This document shows, in pieces, positions 9,804 to 24,181 of a stretch of DNA of 64,000 bases. Both the position numbers and the translations under genes were made by a program. Below the pieces are notes generated by a model. That model had not been told where the DNA came from, made no database searches, and saw only the letters and a list, made by a program, of their open reading frames with translations. Position 1 is the stretch's first letter; every line of letters starts with the position of its first letter. This DNA comes from Auanema rhodensis (taxonomy: Eukaryota; Nematoda; Chromadorea; Rhabditida; Rhabditidae): contig OZ059894.1 of NCBI GenBank assembly GCA_964057225.1, positions 20,180,476 to 20,244,475 on the forward strand, given 5' to 3'.

Positions 9804-12800
9804 AATAATTTAGCAAAAAGTAGATGTTTTTAGATTCCTTTTTTCAAGACAAAGACGATGGACAATGTTATTCAACGATAAAAACAATTCTTCAGGGTGA
9901 AAATCGAGGATATAAGTGTGAACTTATATCAGTTGATATCTCGGTGCATTTTTAAGCTAGCGCAAATCTGATAACACAGATCGACGCAGCTTAAAAATTC
10001 GCATCGAATGCACTATACTACATTGAGAAACGCTTAATACAAAAATTAGTTATGATCGTTTGAAAAATGATGCATTAGTGTATGTTGAGTTGCCATGTAC
10101 ACTCAACATTGCTTCCAAAAACATTTTGACAAAAATTTTTCGAAAAATTTCAAAATAAATTAGCAAAAAGTAGATGTTTTTAGATTCCTTTTTTGAAGGC
10201 AAAGACGATGGACAATGTTATTCAACGAAAAAATTAATTCTTCAGGGTGAAAAACGAGGATATAAGTGTGAACTTATATCAGTTGATATCTCGGTGCATT
10301 TTTAAGCTAGCGCAAATCTGATAACACAGATCGACGCAGCTTAAAAATCCGCATCGAATGCAGTATACTACATTGAGAAACGCTTAATACAAAAATTAGT
10401 TATGATCGTTTGAAAAATGATGCATTAGTGTATGTTGAGTTTCCATGTACACTCAACATTGCTTCCAAAAACATTTTGACAAAAATTTTTTCGAAAAATT
10501 TCAAAATAAATTAGCAAAAAGGATGTTTTTAGATTCCTTTTTTCAAGGCAAAGACGATGGACAATGTTATTCAACGAAAAAATTAATTCTTCAGGGTGAA
10601 AATCGAGGATATAAGTGTGAACTTATATCAGTTGATATCTCGGTGCATTTTTAAGCTAGCGCAAATCTGATAACACAGATCGACGCAGCTTAAAAATTCG
10701 CATCGAATGCACTATACTACATTGAGAAACGCTTAATACAAAAATTAGTTATGATCGTTTGAAAAATGATGCATTAGTGTATGTTGAGTTGCCATGTACA
10801 CTCAACATTGCTTCCAAAAACATTTTGACAAAAATTTTTCGAAAAATTTCAAAATAAATTAGCAAAAAGTAGATGTTTTTAGATTCCTTTTTTCAAGGCA
10901 AAGACGATGGACAATGTTATTCAACGAAAAAATTAATTCTTCAGGGTGAAAATCGAGGATATAAGTGTGAACTTATATCAGTTGATATCTCGGTGCATTT
11001 TTAAGCTAGCGCAAATCTGATAACACAGATCGACGCAGCTTAAAAATCCGCATCGAATGCAGTATACTACATTGAGAAACGTTTAATACAAAAATTAGTT
11101 ATGATCGTTTGAAAAATGATGCATTAGTGTATGTTGAGTTTCCATGTACACTCAACATTGCTTCCAAAAACATTTTGACAAAAATTTTTTCGAAAAATTT
11201 CAAAATAATTTAGCAAAAAGTAGATGTTTTTAGATTCCTTTTTTCAAGGCAAAGACGATGGACAATGTTATTCAACGAAAAAATTAATTCTTCAGGGTGA
11301 AAATCGAGGATATAAGTGTGAACTTATATCAGTTGATATCTCGGTGCATTTTTAAGCTAGTGCAAATCTGATAACACAGATCGACGCAGCTTAAAAATCC
11401 GCATCGAATGCACTATACTACATTGAGAAACGCTTAATACAAAAATTAGTTATGATCGTTTGAAAAATGATGCATTAGTGTATGTTGAGTTGCCATGTAC
11501 ACTCAACATTGCTTCCAAAAACATTTTGACAAAACTTTTTTCGAAAAATTTCAAAATAAATTAGCAAAAAGTAGATGTTTTTAGATTCCTTTTTTCAAGG
11601 CAAAGACGATGGACAATGTTATTCAACGAAAAAATTAATTCTTCAGGGTGAAAATCGAGGATATAAGTGTGAACTTATATCAGTTGATATCTCGGTGCAT
11701 TTTTAAGCTAGCGCAAATCTGATAACACAGATCGACGCAGCTTAAAAATCCGCATCGAATGCAGTATACTACATTGAGAAACGCTTAATACAAAAATTAG
11801 TTATGATCGTTTGAAAAATGATGCATTAGTGTATGTTGAGTTTCCATGTACACTCAACATTGCTTCCAAAAACATTTTGACAAAAATTTTTTCGAAAAAT
11901 TTCAAAATAATTTAGCAAAAAGTAGATGTTTTTAGATTCCTTTTTTCAAGGCAAAGACGATGGACAATGTTATTCAACGAAAAAATTAATTCTTCAGGGT
12001 GAAAATCGAGGATATAAGTGTGAACTTATATCAGTTGATATCTCGGTGCATTTTTAAGCTAGCGCAAATCTGATAACACAGATCGACGCAGCTTAAAAAT
12101 CCGCATCAAATGCACTATACTACATTGAGAAACGCTTAATACAAAAATTAGTTATGATCGTTTGAAAAATGATGCATTAGTGTATGTTGAGTTTCCATGT
12201 ACACTCAACATTGCTTCCAAAAACATTTTGACAAAAATTTTTTCGAAAAATTTCAAAATAATTTAGCAAAAAGTAGATGTTTTTAGATTCCTTTTTTCAA
12301 GGCAAAGACGATGGACAATGTTATTCAACGATAAAATTAATTCTTCAGGGTGAAAATCGAGGATATAAGTGTGAACTTATATCAGTTGATATCTCGGTGC
12401 ATTTTTAAGCTAGCGCAAATCTGATAACACAGATCGACGCAGCTTAAAAATCCGCATCGAATGCACTATACTACATTGAGAAACGCTCAATACAAAAATT
12501 AGTTATGATCGTTTGAAAAATGATGCATTAGTGTATGTTGAGTTTCCATGTACACTCAACATTGCTTCCAAAAACATTTTGACAAAAATTTTTTCAAAAA
12601 ATTTCAAAATAAATTAGCAAAAAGTAGATGTTTTTAGATTCCTTTTTTCAAGGCAAAGACGATGGACAATGTTATTCAACGATAAAATTAATTCTTCAGG
12701 GTGAAAATCGAGGATATAAGTGTGAACTTATATCAGTTGATATCTCGGTGCATTTTTAAGCTAGCGCAAATCTGATAACACAGATCGACGCAGCTTAAAA

Positions 12801-13309
12801 ATCCGCATCGAATGCACTATACTACATTGAGAAACGCTCAATACGAAAATTAGTTATGATCGTTTGAAAAATGATGCATTAGTGTATGTTGAGTTTCCAT
12901 GTACACTCAACATTGCTTCCAAAAACATTTTGACAAAAATTTTTTCAAAAAATTTCAAAATAAATTAGCAAAAAGTAGATGTTTTTAGATTCCTTTTTTC
13001 AAGGCAAAGACGATGGACAATGTTATTCAACGAAAAAATTAATTCTTCAGGGTGAAAATCGAGGATATAAGTGTGAACTTATATCAGTTGATATCTCGGT
13101 GTATTTTCAAGCTAGCGCAAATCTGATAACACAGATCGACGCAGCTTAAAAATCCGCATCGAATGCACTATACTACATTGAGAAACGCTTAATACAAAAA
13201 TTAGTTATGATCGTTTGAAAAATGATGCATTAGTGTATGTTGAGTTTCCATGTACACTCAACATTGCTTCCAAAAACATTTTGACAAAAATTTTTTCGAA
13301 AAGTTTCAG
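9804..13309 (+). repeat. HOR family I, 10-monomer copy a, 3506 bp
   Basis: Monomer starts are 9804, 10154, 10505, 10853, 11204, 11555, 11906, 12257, 12608, 12959. The first five reproduce the module at 352-2103 (p196 T/p289 G; p42 G/p210 G; p18-19 loss; p210 G; p158 T). 12608 has a rare A to G in the conserved acaaaaattag stretch (12845), shared with copy b at 16351, exactly 3506 bp away. Private features: caagac and an altered aaaac at the start of 9804, T to A at 10254, p289 G and p332 C at the end of 11204, and p144 T in 12959. Confidence 0.8.
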
Positions 13310-16300
13310 AATAATTTAGCAAAAAGTAGATGTTTTTAGATTCCTTTTTTCAAGGCAAAGACGATGGACAATGTTATTCAACGATAAAATTAATTCTTCA
13401 GGGTGAAAATCGAGGATATAAGTGTGAACTTATATCAGTTGATATCTCGGTGCATTTTTAAGCTAGCGCAAATCTGATAACACAGATCGACGCAGCTTAA
13501 AAATTCGCATCGAATGCACTATACTACATTGAGAAACGCTTAATACAAAAATTAGTTATGATCGTTTGAAAAATGATGCATTAGTGTATGTTGAGTTGCC
13601 ATGTACACTCAACATTGCTTCCAAAAACATTTTGACAAAAATTTTTCGAAAAATTTCAAAATAAATTAGCAAAAAGTAGATGTTTTTAGATTCCTTTTTT
13701 GAAGGCAAAGACGATGGACAATGTTATTCAACGAAAAAATTAATTCTTCAGGGTGAAAATCGAGGATATAAGTGTGAACTTATATCAGTTGATATCTCGG
13801 TGCATTTTTAAGCTAGCGCAAATCTGATAACACAGATCGACGCAGCTTAAAAATCCGCATCGAATGCAGTATACTACATTGAGAAACGCTTAATACAAAA
13901 ATTAGTTATGATCGTTTGAAAAATGATGCATTAGTGTATGTTGAGTTTCCATGTACACTCAACATTGCTTCCAAAAACATTTTGACAAAAATTTTTTCGA
14001 AAAATTTCAAAATAAATTAGCAAAAAGGATGTTTTTAGATTCCTTTTTTCAAGGCAAAGACGATGGACAATGTTATTCAACGAAAAAATTAATTCTTCAG
14101 GGTGAAAATCGAGGATATAAGTGTGAACTTATATCAGTTGATATCTCGGTGCATTTTTAAGCTAGCGCAAATCTGATAACACAGATCGACGCAGCTTAAA
14201 AATTCGCATCGAATGCACTATACTACATTGAGAAACGCTTAATACAAAAATTAGTTATGATCGTTTGAAAAATGATGCATTAGTGTATGTTGAGTTGCCA
14301 TGTACACTCAACATTGCTTCCAAAAACATTTTGACAAAAATTTTTCGAAAAATTTCAAAATAAATTAGCAAAAAGTAGATGTTTTTAGATTCCTTTTTTC
14401 AAGGCAAAGACGATGGACAATGTTATTCAACGAAAAAATTAATTCTTCAGGGTGAAAATCGAGGATATAAGTGTGAACTTATATCAGTTGATATCTCGGT
14501 GCATTTTTAAGCTAGCGCAAATCTGATAACACAGATCGACGCAGCTTAAAAATCCGCATCGAATGCAGTATACTACATTGAGAAACGCTTAATACAAAAA
14601 TTAGTTATGATCGTTTGAAAAATGATGCATTAGTGTATGTTGAGTTTCCATGTACACTCAACATTGCTTCCAAAAACATTTTGACAAAAATTTTTTCGAA
14701 AAATTTCAAAATAATTTAGCAAAAAGTAGATGTTTTTAGATTCCTTTTTTCAAGGCAAAGACGATGGACAATGTTATTCAACGAAAAAATTAATTCTTCA
14801 GGGTGAAAATCGAGGATATAAGTGTGAACTTATATCAGTTGATATCTCGGTGCATTTTTAAGCTAGTGCAAATCTGATAACACAGATCGACGCAGCTTAA
14901 AAATCCGCATCGAATGCACTATACTACATTGAGAAACGCTTAATACAAAAATTAGTTATGATCGTTTGGAAAATGATGCATTAGTGTATGTTGAGTTTCC
15001 ATGTACACTCAACATTGCTTCCAAAAACATTTTGACAAAAATTTTTTCGAAAAATTTCAAAATAAATTAGCAAAAAGTAGATGTTTTTAGATTCCTTTTT
15101 TCAAGGCAAAGACGATGGACAATGTTATTCAACGAAAAAATTAATTCTTCAGGGTGAAAATCGAGGATATAAGTGTGAACTTATATCAGTTGATATCTCG
15201 GTGCATTTTTAAGCTAGCGCAAATCTGATAACACAGATCGACGCAGCTTAAAAATCCGCATCGAATGCAGTATACTACATTGAGAAACGCTTAATACAAA
15301 AATTAGTTATGATCGTTTGAAAAATGATGCATTAGTGTATGTTGAGTTTCCATGTACACTCAACATTGCTTCCAAAAACATTTTGACAAAAATTTTTTCG
15401 AAAAATTTCAAAATAATTTAGCAAAAAGTAGATGTTTTTAGATTCCTTTTTTCAAGGCAAAGACGATGGACAATGTTATTCAACGAAAAAATTAATTCTT
15501 CAGGGTGAAAATCGAGGATATAAGTGTGAACTTATATCAGTTGATATCTCGGTGCATTTTTAAGCTAGCGCAAATCTGATAACACAGATCGACGCAGCTT
15601 AAAAATCCGCATCGAATGCACTATACTACATTGAGAAACGCTTAATACAAAAATTAGTTATGATCGTTTGAAAAATGATGCATTAGTGTATGTTGAGTTT
15701 CCATGTACACTCAACATTGCTTCCAAAAACATTTTGACAAAAATTTTTTCGAAAAATTTCAAAATAATTTAGCAAAAAGTAGATGTTTTTAGATTCCTTT
15801 TTTCAAGGCAAAGACGATGGACAATGTTATTCAACGATAAAATTAATTCTTCAGGGTGAAAATCGAGGATATAAGTGTGAACTTATATCAGTTGATATCT
15901 CGGTGCATTTTTAAGCTAGCGCAAATCTGATAACACAGATCGACGCAGCTTAAAAATCCGCATCGAATGCACTATACTACATTGAGAAACGCTCAATACA
16001 AAAATTAGTTATGATCGTTTGAAAAATGATGCATTAGTGTATGTTGAGTTTCCATGTACACTCAACATTGCTTCCAAAAACATTTTGACAAAAATTTTTT
16101 CAAAAAATTTCAAAATAAATTAGCAAAAAGTAGATGTTTTTAGATTCCTTTTTTCAAGGCAAAGACGATGGACAATGTTATTCAACGATAAAATTAATTC
16201 TTCAGGGTGAAAATCGAGGATATAAGTGTGAACTTATATCAGTTGATATCTCGGTGCATTTTTAAGCTAGCGCAAATCTGATAACACAGATCGACGCAGC

Positions 16301-16815
16301 TTAAAAATCCGCATCGAATGCACTATACTACATTGAGAAACGCTCAATACGAAAATTAGTTATGATCGTTTGAAAAATGATGCATTAGTGTATGTTGAGT
16401 TTCCATGTACACTCAACATTGCTTCCAAAAACATTTTGACAAAAATTTTTTCAAAAAATTTCAAAATAAATTAGCAAAAAGTAGATGTTTTTAGATTCCT
16501 TTTTTCAAGGCAAAGACGATGGACAATGTTATTCAACGAAAAAATTAATTCTTCAGGGTGAAAATCGAGGATATAAGTGTGAACTTATATCAGTTGATAT
16601 CTCGGTGCATTTTCAAGCTAGCGCAAATCTGATAACACAGATCGACGCAGCTTAAAAATCCGCATCGAATGCACTATACTACATTGAGAAACGCTTAATA
16701 CAAAAATTAGTTATGATCGTTTGAAAAATGATGCATTAGTGTATGTTGAGTTTCCATGTACACTCAACATTGCTTCCAAAAACATTTTGACAAAAATTTT
16801 TTCGAAAAGTTTCAG
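13310..16815 (+). repeat. HOR family I, 10-monomer copy b, 3506 bp
   Basis: Monomer starts are 13310, 13660, 14011, 14359, 14710, 15061, 15412, 15763, 16114, 16465. It matches copy a unit by unit with the same unit lengths, including the p18-19-deleted unit (14011) and the double p76 T, p232 C, p340 A pair (15763, 16114). Differences are few and clustered: 14710 ends with p289 T and no p332 C, unlike 11204; 16465 has p144 C. After 16816 the match ends quickly: the first monomer shares p345 G/p351 G at the junction but not p76 T. Confidence 0.8.
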
Positions 16816-19272
16816 AATAATTTAGCAAAAAGTAGATGTTTTTAGATTCCTTTTTTCAAGGCAAAGACGATGGACAATGTTATTCAACGAAAAAATTAAT
16901 TCTTCAGGGTGAAAATCGAGGATATAAGTGTGAACTTATATCAGTTGATATCTCGGTGCATTTTCAAGCTAGCGCAAATCTGATAACACAGATCGACGCA
17001 GCTTAAAAATCCGCATCGAATGCACTATACTACATTGAGAAACGCTTAATACAAAAATTAGTTATGATCGTTTGAAAAATGATGCATTAGTGTATGTTGA
17101 GTTTCCATGTACACTCAACATTGCTTCCAAAAACATTTTGACAAAAATTTTTTCGAAAAATTTCAAAATAATTTAGCAAAAAGTAGATGTTTTTAGATTC
17201 CTTTTTTCAAGGCAAAGACGATGGCCAATGTTATTCAACGAAAAAATCAATTCTTCAGGGTGAAAATCGAGGATATAAGTGTGAACTTATATCAGTTGAT
17301 ATCTCGGTGCATTTTTAAGCTAGCGCAAATCTGATAAAACAGATCGACGCAGCTTAAAAATCCGCATCGAATGCACTATACTACATTGAGAAACGCTCAA
17401 TACAAAAATTAGTTATGATCGTTTGAAAAATGATGCATTAGTGTATGTTGAGTTTCCATGTACACTCAACATTGCTTCCAAAAACATTTTGACAAAAATT
17501 TTTTCAAAAAATTTCAAAATAAATTAGCAAAAAGTAGATGTTTTTAGATTCCTTTTTTCAAGGCAAAGACGATGGACAATGTTATACAACGAAAAAATTA
17601 ATTCTTCAGGGTGAAAATCGAGGATATAAGTGTGAACTTATATCAGTTGATATCTCGGTGCATTTTCAAGCTAGCGCAAATCTGATAACACAGATCGACG
17701 CAGCTTAAAAATCCGCATCGAATGCACTATACTACATTGAGAAACGCTTAATACAAAAATTAGTTATGATCGTTTGAAAAATGATGCATTAGTGTATGTG
17801 GAGTTTCCATGTACACTCAACATTGCTTCCAAAAACATTTTGACAAAAATTTTTTCGAAAAATTTCAAGATAAATTAGCAAAAAGTAGATGTTTTTAGAT
17901 TCCTTTTTTCAAGGCAAAGACGATGGACAATGTTATTCAACGAAAAAATTAATTCTTCAGAGTGAAAATCGAGGATATAAGTGTGAACTTATATCAGTTG
18001 ATATCTCGGTGCATTTTTAAGCTAGCGCAAATCTGATAACACAGATCGACGCAGCTTAAAAATTCGCATCGAATGCACTATACTACATTGAGAAACGCTT
18101 AATACAAAATTTAGTTATGATCGTTTGAAAAATGATGCATTAGTGTATGTTGAGTTTCCATGTACACTCAACATTGCTTCCAAAAACATTTTGACAAAAA
18201 TTTTTTCAAAAAATTTCAAAATAAATTAGCAAAAAGTAGATGTTTTTAGATTCCTTTTTTCAAGGCAAAGACGATGGCCAATGTTATTCAACGAAAAAAT
18301 CAATTCTTCAGGGTGAAAATCGAGGATATAAGTGTGAACTTATATCAGTTGATATCTCGGTGCATTTTTAAGCTAGCGCAAATCTGATAAAACAGATCGA
18401 CGCAGCTTAAAAATTCGCATCGAATGCACTATACTACATTGAGAAACGCTTAATACAAAAATTAGTTATGATCGTTTGAAAAATGATGCATTAGTGTATG
18501 TTGAGTTTCCATGTACACTCAACATTGCTTCCAAAAACATTTTGACAAAAATTTTTTCGAAAAATTTCAAAATAATTTAGCAAAAAGTAGATGTTTTTAG
18601 ATTCCTTTTTTCAAGGCAAAGACGATGGCCAATGTTATTCAACGAAAAAATCAATTCTTCAGGGTGAAAATCGAGGATATAAGTGTGAACTTATATCAGT
18701 TGATATCTCGGTGCATTTTTAAGCTAGCGCAAATCTGATAAAACAGATCGACGCAGCTTAAAAATCCGCATCGAATGCACTATACTACATTGAGAAACGC
18801 TCAATACAAAAATTAGTTATGATCGTTTGAAAAATGATGCATTAGTGTATGTTGAGTTTCCATGTACACTCAACATTGCTTCCAAAAACATTTTGACAAA
18901 AATTTTTTCAAAAAATTTCAAAATAAATTAGCAAAAAGTAGATGTTTTTAGATTCCTTTTTTCAAGGCAAAGACGATGGACAATGTTATACAACGAAAAA
19001 ATTAATTCTTCAGGGTGAAAATCGAGGATATAAGTGTGATCTTATATCAGTTGATATCTCGGTGCATTTTCAAGCTAGCGCAAATCTGATAACACAGATC
19101 GACGCAGCTTAAAAATCCGCATCGAATGCACTATACTACATTGAGAAACGCTTAATACAAAAATTAGTTATGATCGTTTGAAAAATGATGCATTAGTGTA
19201 TGTGGAGTTTCCATGTACACTCAACATTGCTTCCAAAAACATTTTGACAAAAATTTTTTCGAAAAATTTCAG
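16816..19272 (+). repeat. Transition block with a 4-monomer (1404-bp) repeat
   Basis: Starts are 16816, 17167, 17518, 17869, 18220, 18571, 18922. The order at 17167-17868 (p59 C with p82 C, p172 A, p232 C and p340 A; then p69 A, p150 C, p283 G) returns at 18571-19272, exactly 1404 bp later. 17869 (p93 A, p196 T) and 18220 (p59 C, p82 C, p172 A, p196 T) lie between them; 18220 looks like a recombinant carrying marks of both 17167 and 17869. This is where the p59 C and p69 A monomer types first appear. Confidence 0.7.
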
Positions 19273-22200
19273 AATAAATTAGCAAAAAGTAGATGTTTTT
19301 AGATTCCTTTTTTCAAGGCAAAGACGATGGCCAATGTTATTCAACGAAAAAATTAATTCTTCAGGGTGAAAATCGAGGATATAAGTGTGAACTTATATCA
19401 GTTGATATCTCGGTGCATTTTTAAGCTAGCGCAAATCTGATAACACAGATCGACGCAGCTTAAAAATCCGCATCGAATGCATTATACTACATTGAGAAAC
19501 GCTTAATACAAAAATTAGTTATGATCGTTTGAAAAATGATGCATTAGTGTATGTTGAGTTTCCATGTACACTCAACATTGCTTCCAAAAACATTTTGACA
19601 AAAATTTTTTCGAAAAATTTCAGAATAATTTAGCAAAAAGTAGATGTTTTTAGATTCCTTTTTTCAAGACAAAGACGATGGACAATGTTATTCAACGATA
19701 AAATCAATTCTTCAGGGTGAAAATCGAGGATATAAGTGTGAACTTATATCAGTTGATATCTCGGTGTATTTTTAAGCTAGCGCAAATCTGATAACACAGA
19801 TCGACGCAGCTTAAAAATCCGCATCGAATGCACTATACTACATTGAGAAACGCTCAATACAAAAATTAGTTATGATCGTTTGAAAAATGATGCATTAAAT
19901 GTTGAGTTTCCATGTACACTCAACATTGCTTCCAAAAACATTTTGACAAAAATTTTTTCGAAAAATTTCAAGATAAATTAGCAAAAAGTAGATGTTTTTA
20001 GATTCCTTTTTTCAAGGCAAAGACGATGGACAATGTCATTCAACGAAAAAATTAATTCTTCAGAGTGAAAATCGAGGATATAAGTGTGAACTTATATCAG
20101 TTGATATCTCGGTGCATTTTTAAGCTAGCGCAAATCTGATAACACAGATCGACGCAGCTTAAAAATTCGCATCGAATGCACTATACTACATTGAGAAACG
20201 CTTAATACAAAAATTAGTTATGATCGTTTGAAAAATGATGCATTAGTGTATGTTGAGTTTCCATGTACACTCAACATTGCTTCCAAAAACATTTTGACAA
20301 AAATTTTTTCAAAAAATTTCAAAATAAATTAGCAAAAAGTAGATGTTTTTAGATTCCTTTTTTCAAGGCAAAGACGATGGACAATGTTATACAACGAAAA
20401 AATTAATTCTTCAGGGTGAAAATCGAGGATATAAGTGTGAACTTATATCAGTTGATATCTCGGTGCATTTTCAAGCTAGCGCAAATCTGATAACACAGAT
20501 CGACGCAGCTTAAAAATCCGCATCGAATGCATTATACTACATTGAGAAACGCTTAATACAAAAATTAGTTATGATCGTTTGAAAAATGATGCATTAGTGT
20601 ATGTTGAGTTTCCATGTACACTCAACATTGCTTCCAAAAACATTTTGACAAAAATTTTTTTTGAAAAATTTCAGAATAAATTAGCAAAAAGTAGATGTTT
20701 TTAGATTCCTTTTTTCAAGGCAAAGACGATGGCCAATGTTATTCAACGAAAAAATTGATTCTTCAGGGTGAAAATCGAGGATATAAGTGTGAACTTATAT
20801 CAGTTGATATCTCGGTGCATTTTTAAGCTAGCGCAAATCTGATAACACAGATCGACGCAGCTTAAAAATCCGCATCGAATGCATTATACTACATTGAGAA
20901 ACGCTTAATACAAAAATTAGTTATGATCGTTTGAAAAATGATGCATTAGTGTATGTTGAGTTTCCATGTACACTCAACATTGCTTCCAAAAACATTTTGA
21001 CAAAAATTTTTTCGAAAAATTTCAGAATAATTTAGCAAAAAGTAGATGTTTTTAGATTCCTTTTTTCAAGACAAAGACGATGGACAATGTTATTCAACGA
21101 TAAAATCAATTCTTCAGGGTGAAAATCGAGGATATAAGTGTGAACTTATATCAGTTGATATCTCGGTGTATTTTTAAGCTAGCGCAAATCTGATAACACA
21201 GATCGACGCAGCTTAAAAATCCGCATCGAATGCACTATACTACATTGAGAAACGCTCAATACAAAAATTAGTTATGATCGTTTGAAAAATGATGCATTAG
21301 TGTATGTTGAGTTTCCATGTACATTCAACATTGCTTCCAAAAACATTTTGACAAAAATTTTTTCAAAAAATTTCAAAATAATTTAGCAAAAAGTAGATGT
21401 TTTTAGATTCCTTTTTTCAAGGCAAAGACGATGGACAATGTTATTCAACGATAAAATTAATTCTTCAGGGTGAAAATCGAGGATATAAGTGTGAACTTAT
21501 ATCAGTTGATATCTCGGTGCATTTTTAAGCTAGCGCAAATCTGATAACACAGATCGACGCAGCTTAAAAATCCGCATCGAATGCACTATACTACATTGAG
21601 AAACGCTCAATACAAAAATTAGTTATGATCGTTTGAAAAATGATGCATTAGTGTATGTTGAGTTTCCATGTACACTCAACATTGCTTCCAAAAACATTTT
21701 GACAAAAATTTTTTCGAAAAATTTCAGAATAAATTAGCAAAAAGTAGATGTTTTTAGATTCCTTTTTTCAAGGCAAAGACGATGGCCAATGTTATTCAAC
21801 GAAAAAATTAATTCTTCAGGGTGAAAATCGAGGATATAAGTGTGAACTTATATCAGTTGATATCTCGGTGCATTTTCAAGCTAGCGCAAATCTGATAACA
21901 CAGATCGACGCAGCTTAAAAATCCGCATCGAATGCACTATACTACATTGAGAAACGCTTAATACAAAAATTAGTTATGATCGTTTGAAAAATGATGCATT
22001 AGTGTATGTGGAGTTTCCATGTACACTCAACATTGCTTCCAAAAACATTTTGACAAAAATTTTTTCGAAAAATTTCAGAATAAATTAGCAAAAAGTAGAT
22101 GTTTTTAGATTCCTTTTTTCAAGGCAAAGACGATGGCCAATGTTATTCAACGAAAAAATTAATTCTTCAGGGTGAAAATCGAGGATATAAGTGTGAACTT

Positions 22201-24181
22201 ATATCAGTTGATATCTCGGTGCATTTTTAAGCTAGCGCAAATCTGATAACACAGATCGACGCAGCTTAAAAATCCGCATCGAATGCATTATACTACATTG
22301 AGAAACGCTTAATACAAAAATTAGTTATGATCGTTTGAAAAATGATGCATTAGTGTATGTTGAGTTTCCATGTACACTCAACATTGCTTCCAAAAACATT
22401 TTGACAAAAATTTTTTCGAAAAATTTCAGAATAATTTAGCAAAAAGTAGATGTTTTTAGATTCCTTTTTTCAAGACAAAGACGATGGACAATGTTATTCA
22501 ACGATAAAATCAATTCTTCAGGGTGAAAATCGAGGATATAAGTGTGAACTTATATCAGTTGATATCTCGGTGTATTTTTAAGCTAGCGCAAATCTGATAA
22601 CACAGATCGACGCAGCTTAAAAATCCGCATCGAATGCACTATACTACATTGAGAAACGCTCAATACAAAAATTAGTTATGATCGTTTGAAAAATGATGCA
22701 TTAAATGTTGAGTTTCCATGTACACTCAACATTGCTTCCAAAAACATTTTGACAAAAATTTTTTCGAAAAATTTCAAGATAAATTAGCAAAAAGTAGATG
22801 TTTTTAGATTCCTTTTTTCAAGGCAAAGACGATGGACAATGTTATTCAACGAAAAAATTAATTCTTCAGAGTGAAAATCGAGGATATAAGTGTGAACTTA
22901 TATCAGTTGATATCTCGGTGCATTTTTAAGCTAGCGCAAATCTGATAACACAGATCGACGCAGCTTAAAAATTCGCATCGAATGCACTATACTACATTGA
23001 GAAACGCTTAATACAAAAATTAGTTATGATCGTTTGAAAAATGATGCATTAGTGTATGTTGAGTTTCCATGTACACTCAACATTGCTTCCAAAAACATTT
23101 TGACAAAAATTTTTTCGAAAAATTTCAGAATAAATTAGCAAAAAGTAGATGTTTTTAGATTCCTTTTTTCAAGGCAAAGACGATGGCCAATGTTATTCAA
23201 CGAAAAAATTAATTCTTCAGGGTGAAAATCGAGGATATAAGTGTGAACTTATATCAGTTGATATCTCGGTGCATTTTTAAGCTAGCGCAAATCTGATAAC
23301 ACAGATCGACGCAGCTTAAAAATCCGCATCGAATGCATTATACTACATTGAGAAACGCTTAATACAAAAATTAGTTATGATCGTTTGAAAAATGATGCAT
23401 TAGTGTATGTTGAGTTTCCATGTACACTCAACATTGCTTCCAAAAACATTTTGACAAAAATTTTTTCGAAAAATTTCAGAATAATTTAGCAAAAAGTAGA
23501 TGTTTTTAGATTCCTTTTTTCAAGACAAAGACGATGGACAATGTTATTCAACGATAAAATCAATTCTTCAGGGTGAAAATCGAGGATATAAGTGTGAACT
23601 TATATCAGTTGATATCTCGGTGTATTTTTAAGCTAGCGCAAATCTGATAACACAGATCGACGCAGCTTAAAAATCCGCATCGAATGCACTATACTACATT
23701 GAGAAACGCTCAATACAAAAATTAGTTATGATCGTTTGAAAAATGATGCATTAGTGTATGTTGAGTTTCCATGTACATTCAACATTGCTTCCAAAAACAT
23801 TTTGACAAAAATTTTTTCAAAAAATTTCAAAATAATTTAGCAAAAAGTAGATGTTTTTAGGTTCCTTTTTTCAAGGCAAAGACGATGGACAATGTTATTC
23901 AACGATAAAATTAATTCTTCAGGGTGAAAATCGAGGATATAAGTGTGAACTTATATCAGTTGATATCTCGGTGCATTTTTAAGCTAGCGCAAATCTGATA
24001 ACACAGATCGACGCAGCTTAAAAATCCGCATCGAATGCACTATACTACATTGAGAAACGCTCAATACAAAAATTAGTTATGATCGTTTGAAAAATGATGC
24101 ATTAGTGTATGTTGAGTTTCCATGTACACTCAACATTGCTTCCAAAAACATTTTGACAAAAATTTTTTCGAAAAATTTCAG
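19273..24181 (+). repeat. p59 C / p210 T block with overlapping 7-mer and 8-mer HORs
   Basis: Starts are 19273, 19624, 19972, 20323, 20675, 21026, 21377, 21728, 22079, 22430, 22778, 23129, 23480, 23831. The triplet p59 C+p210 T, then p46 A+p82 C+p144 T with the 3-bp loss, then p93 A+p196 T occurs at 19273 and 22079, 2806 bp apart (eight units). A second frame, 20675-23128, recurs from 23129, 2454 bp later (seven units), sharing a rare C to T in the stem at about p299 in 21026 and 23480. 20675 is preceded by an unusual run of eight Ts. Interleaved periods imply overlapping exchange events. Confidence 0.7.
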
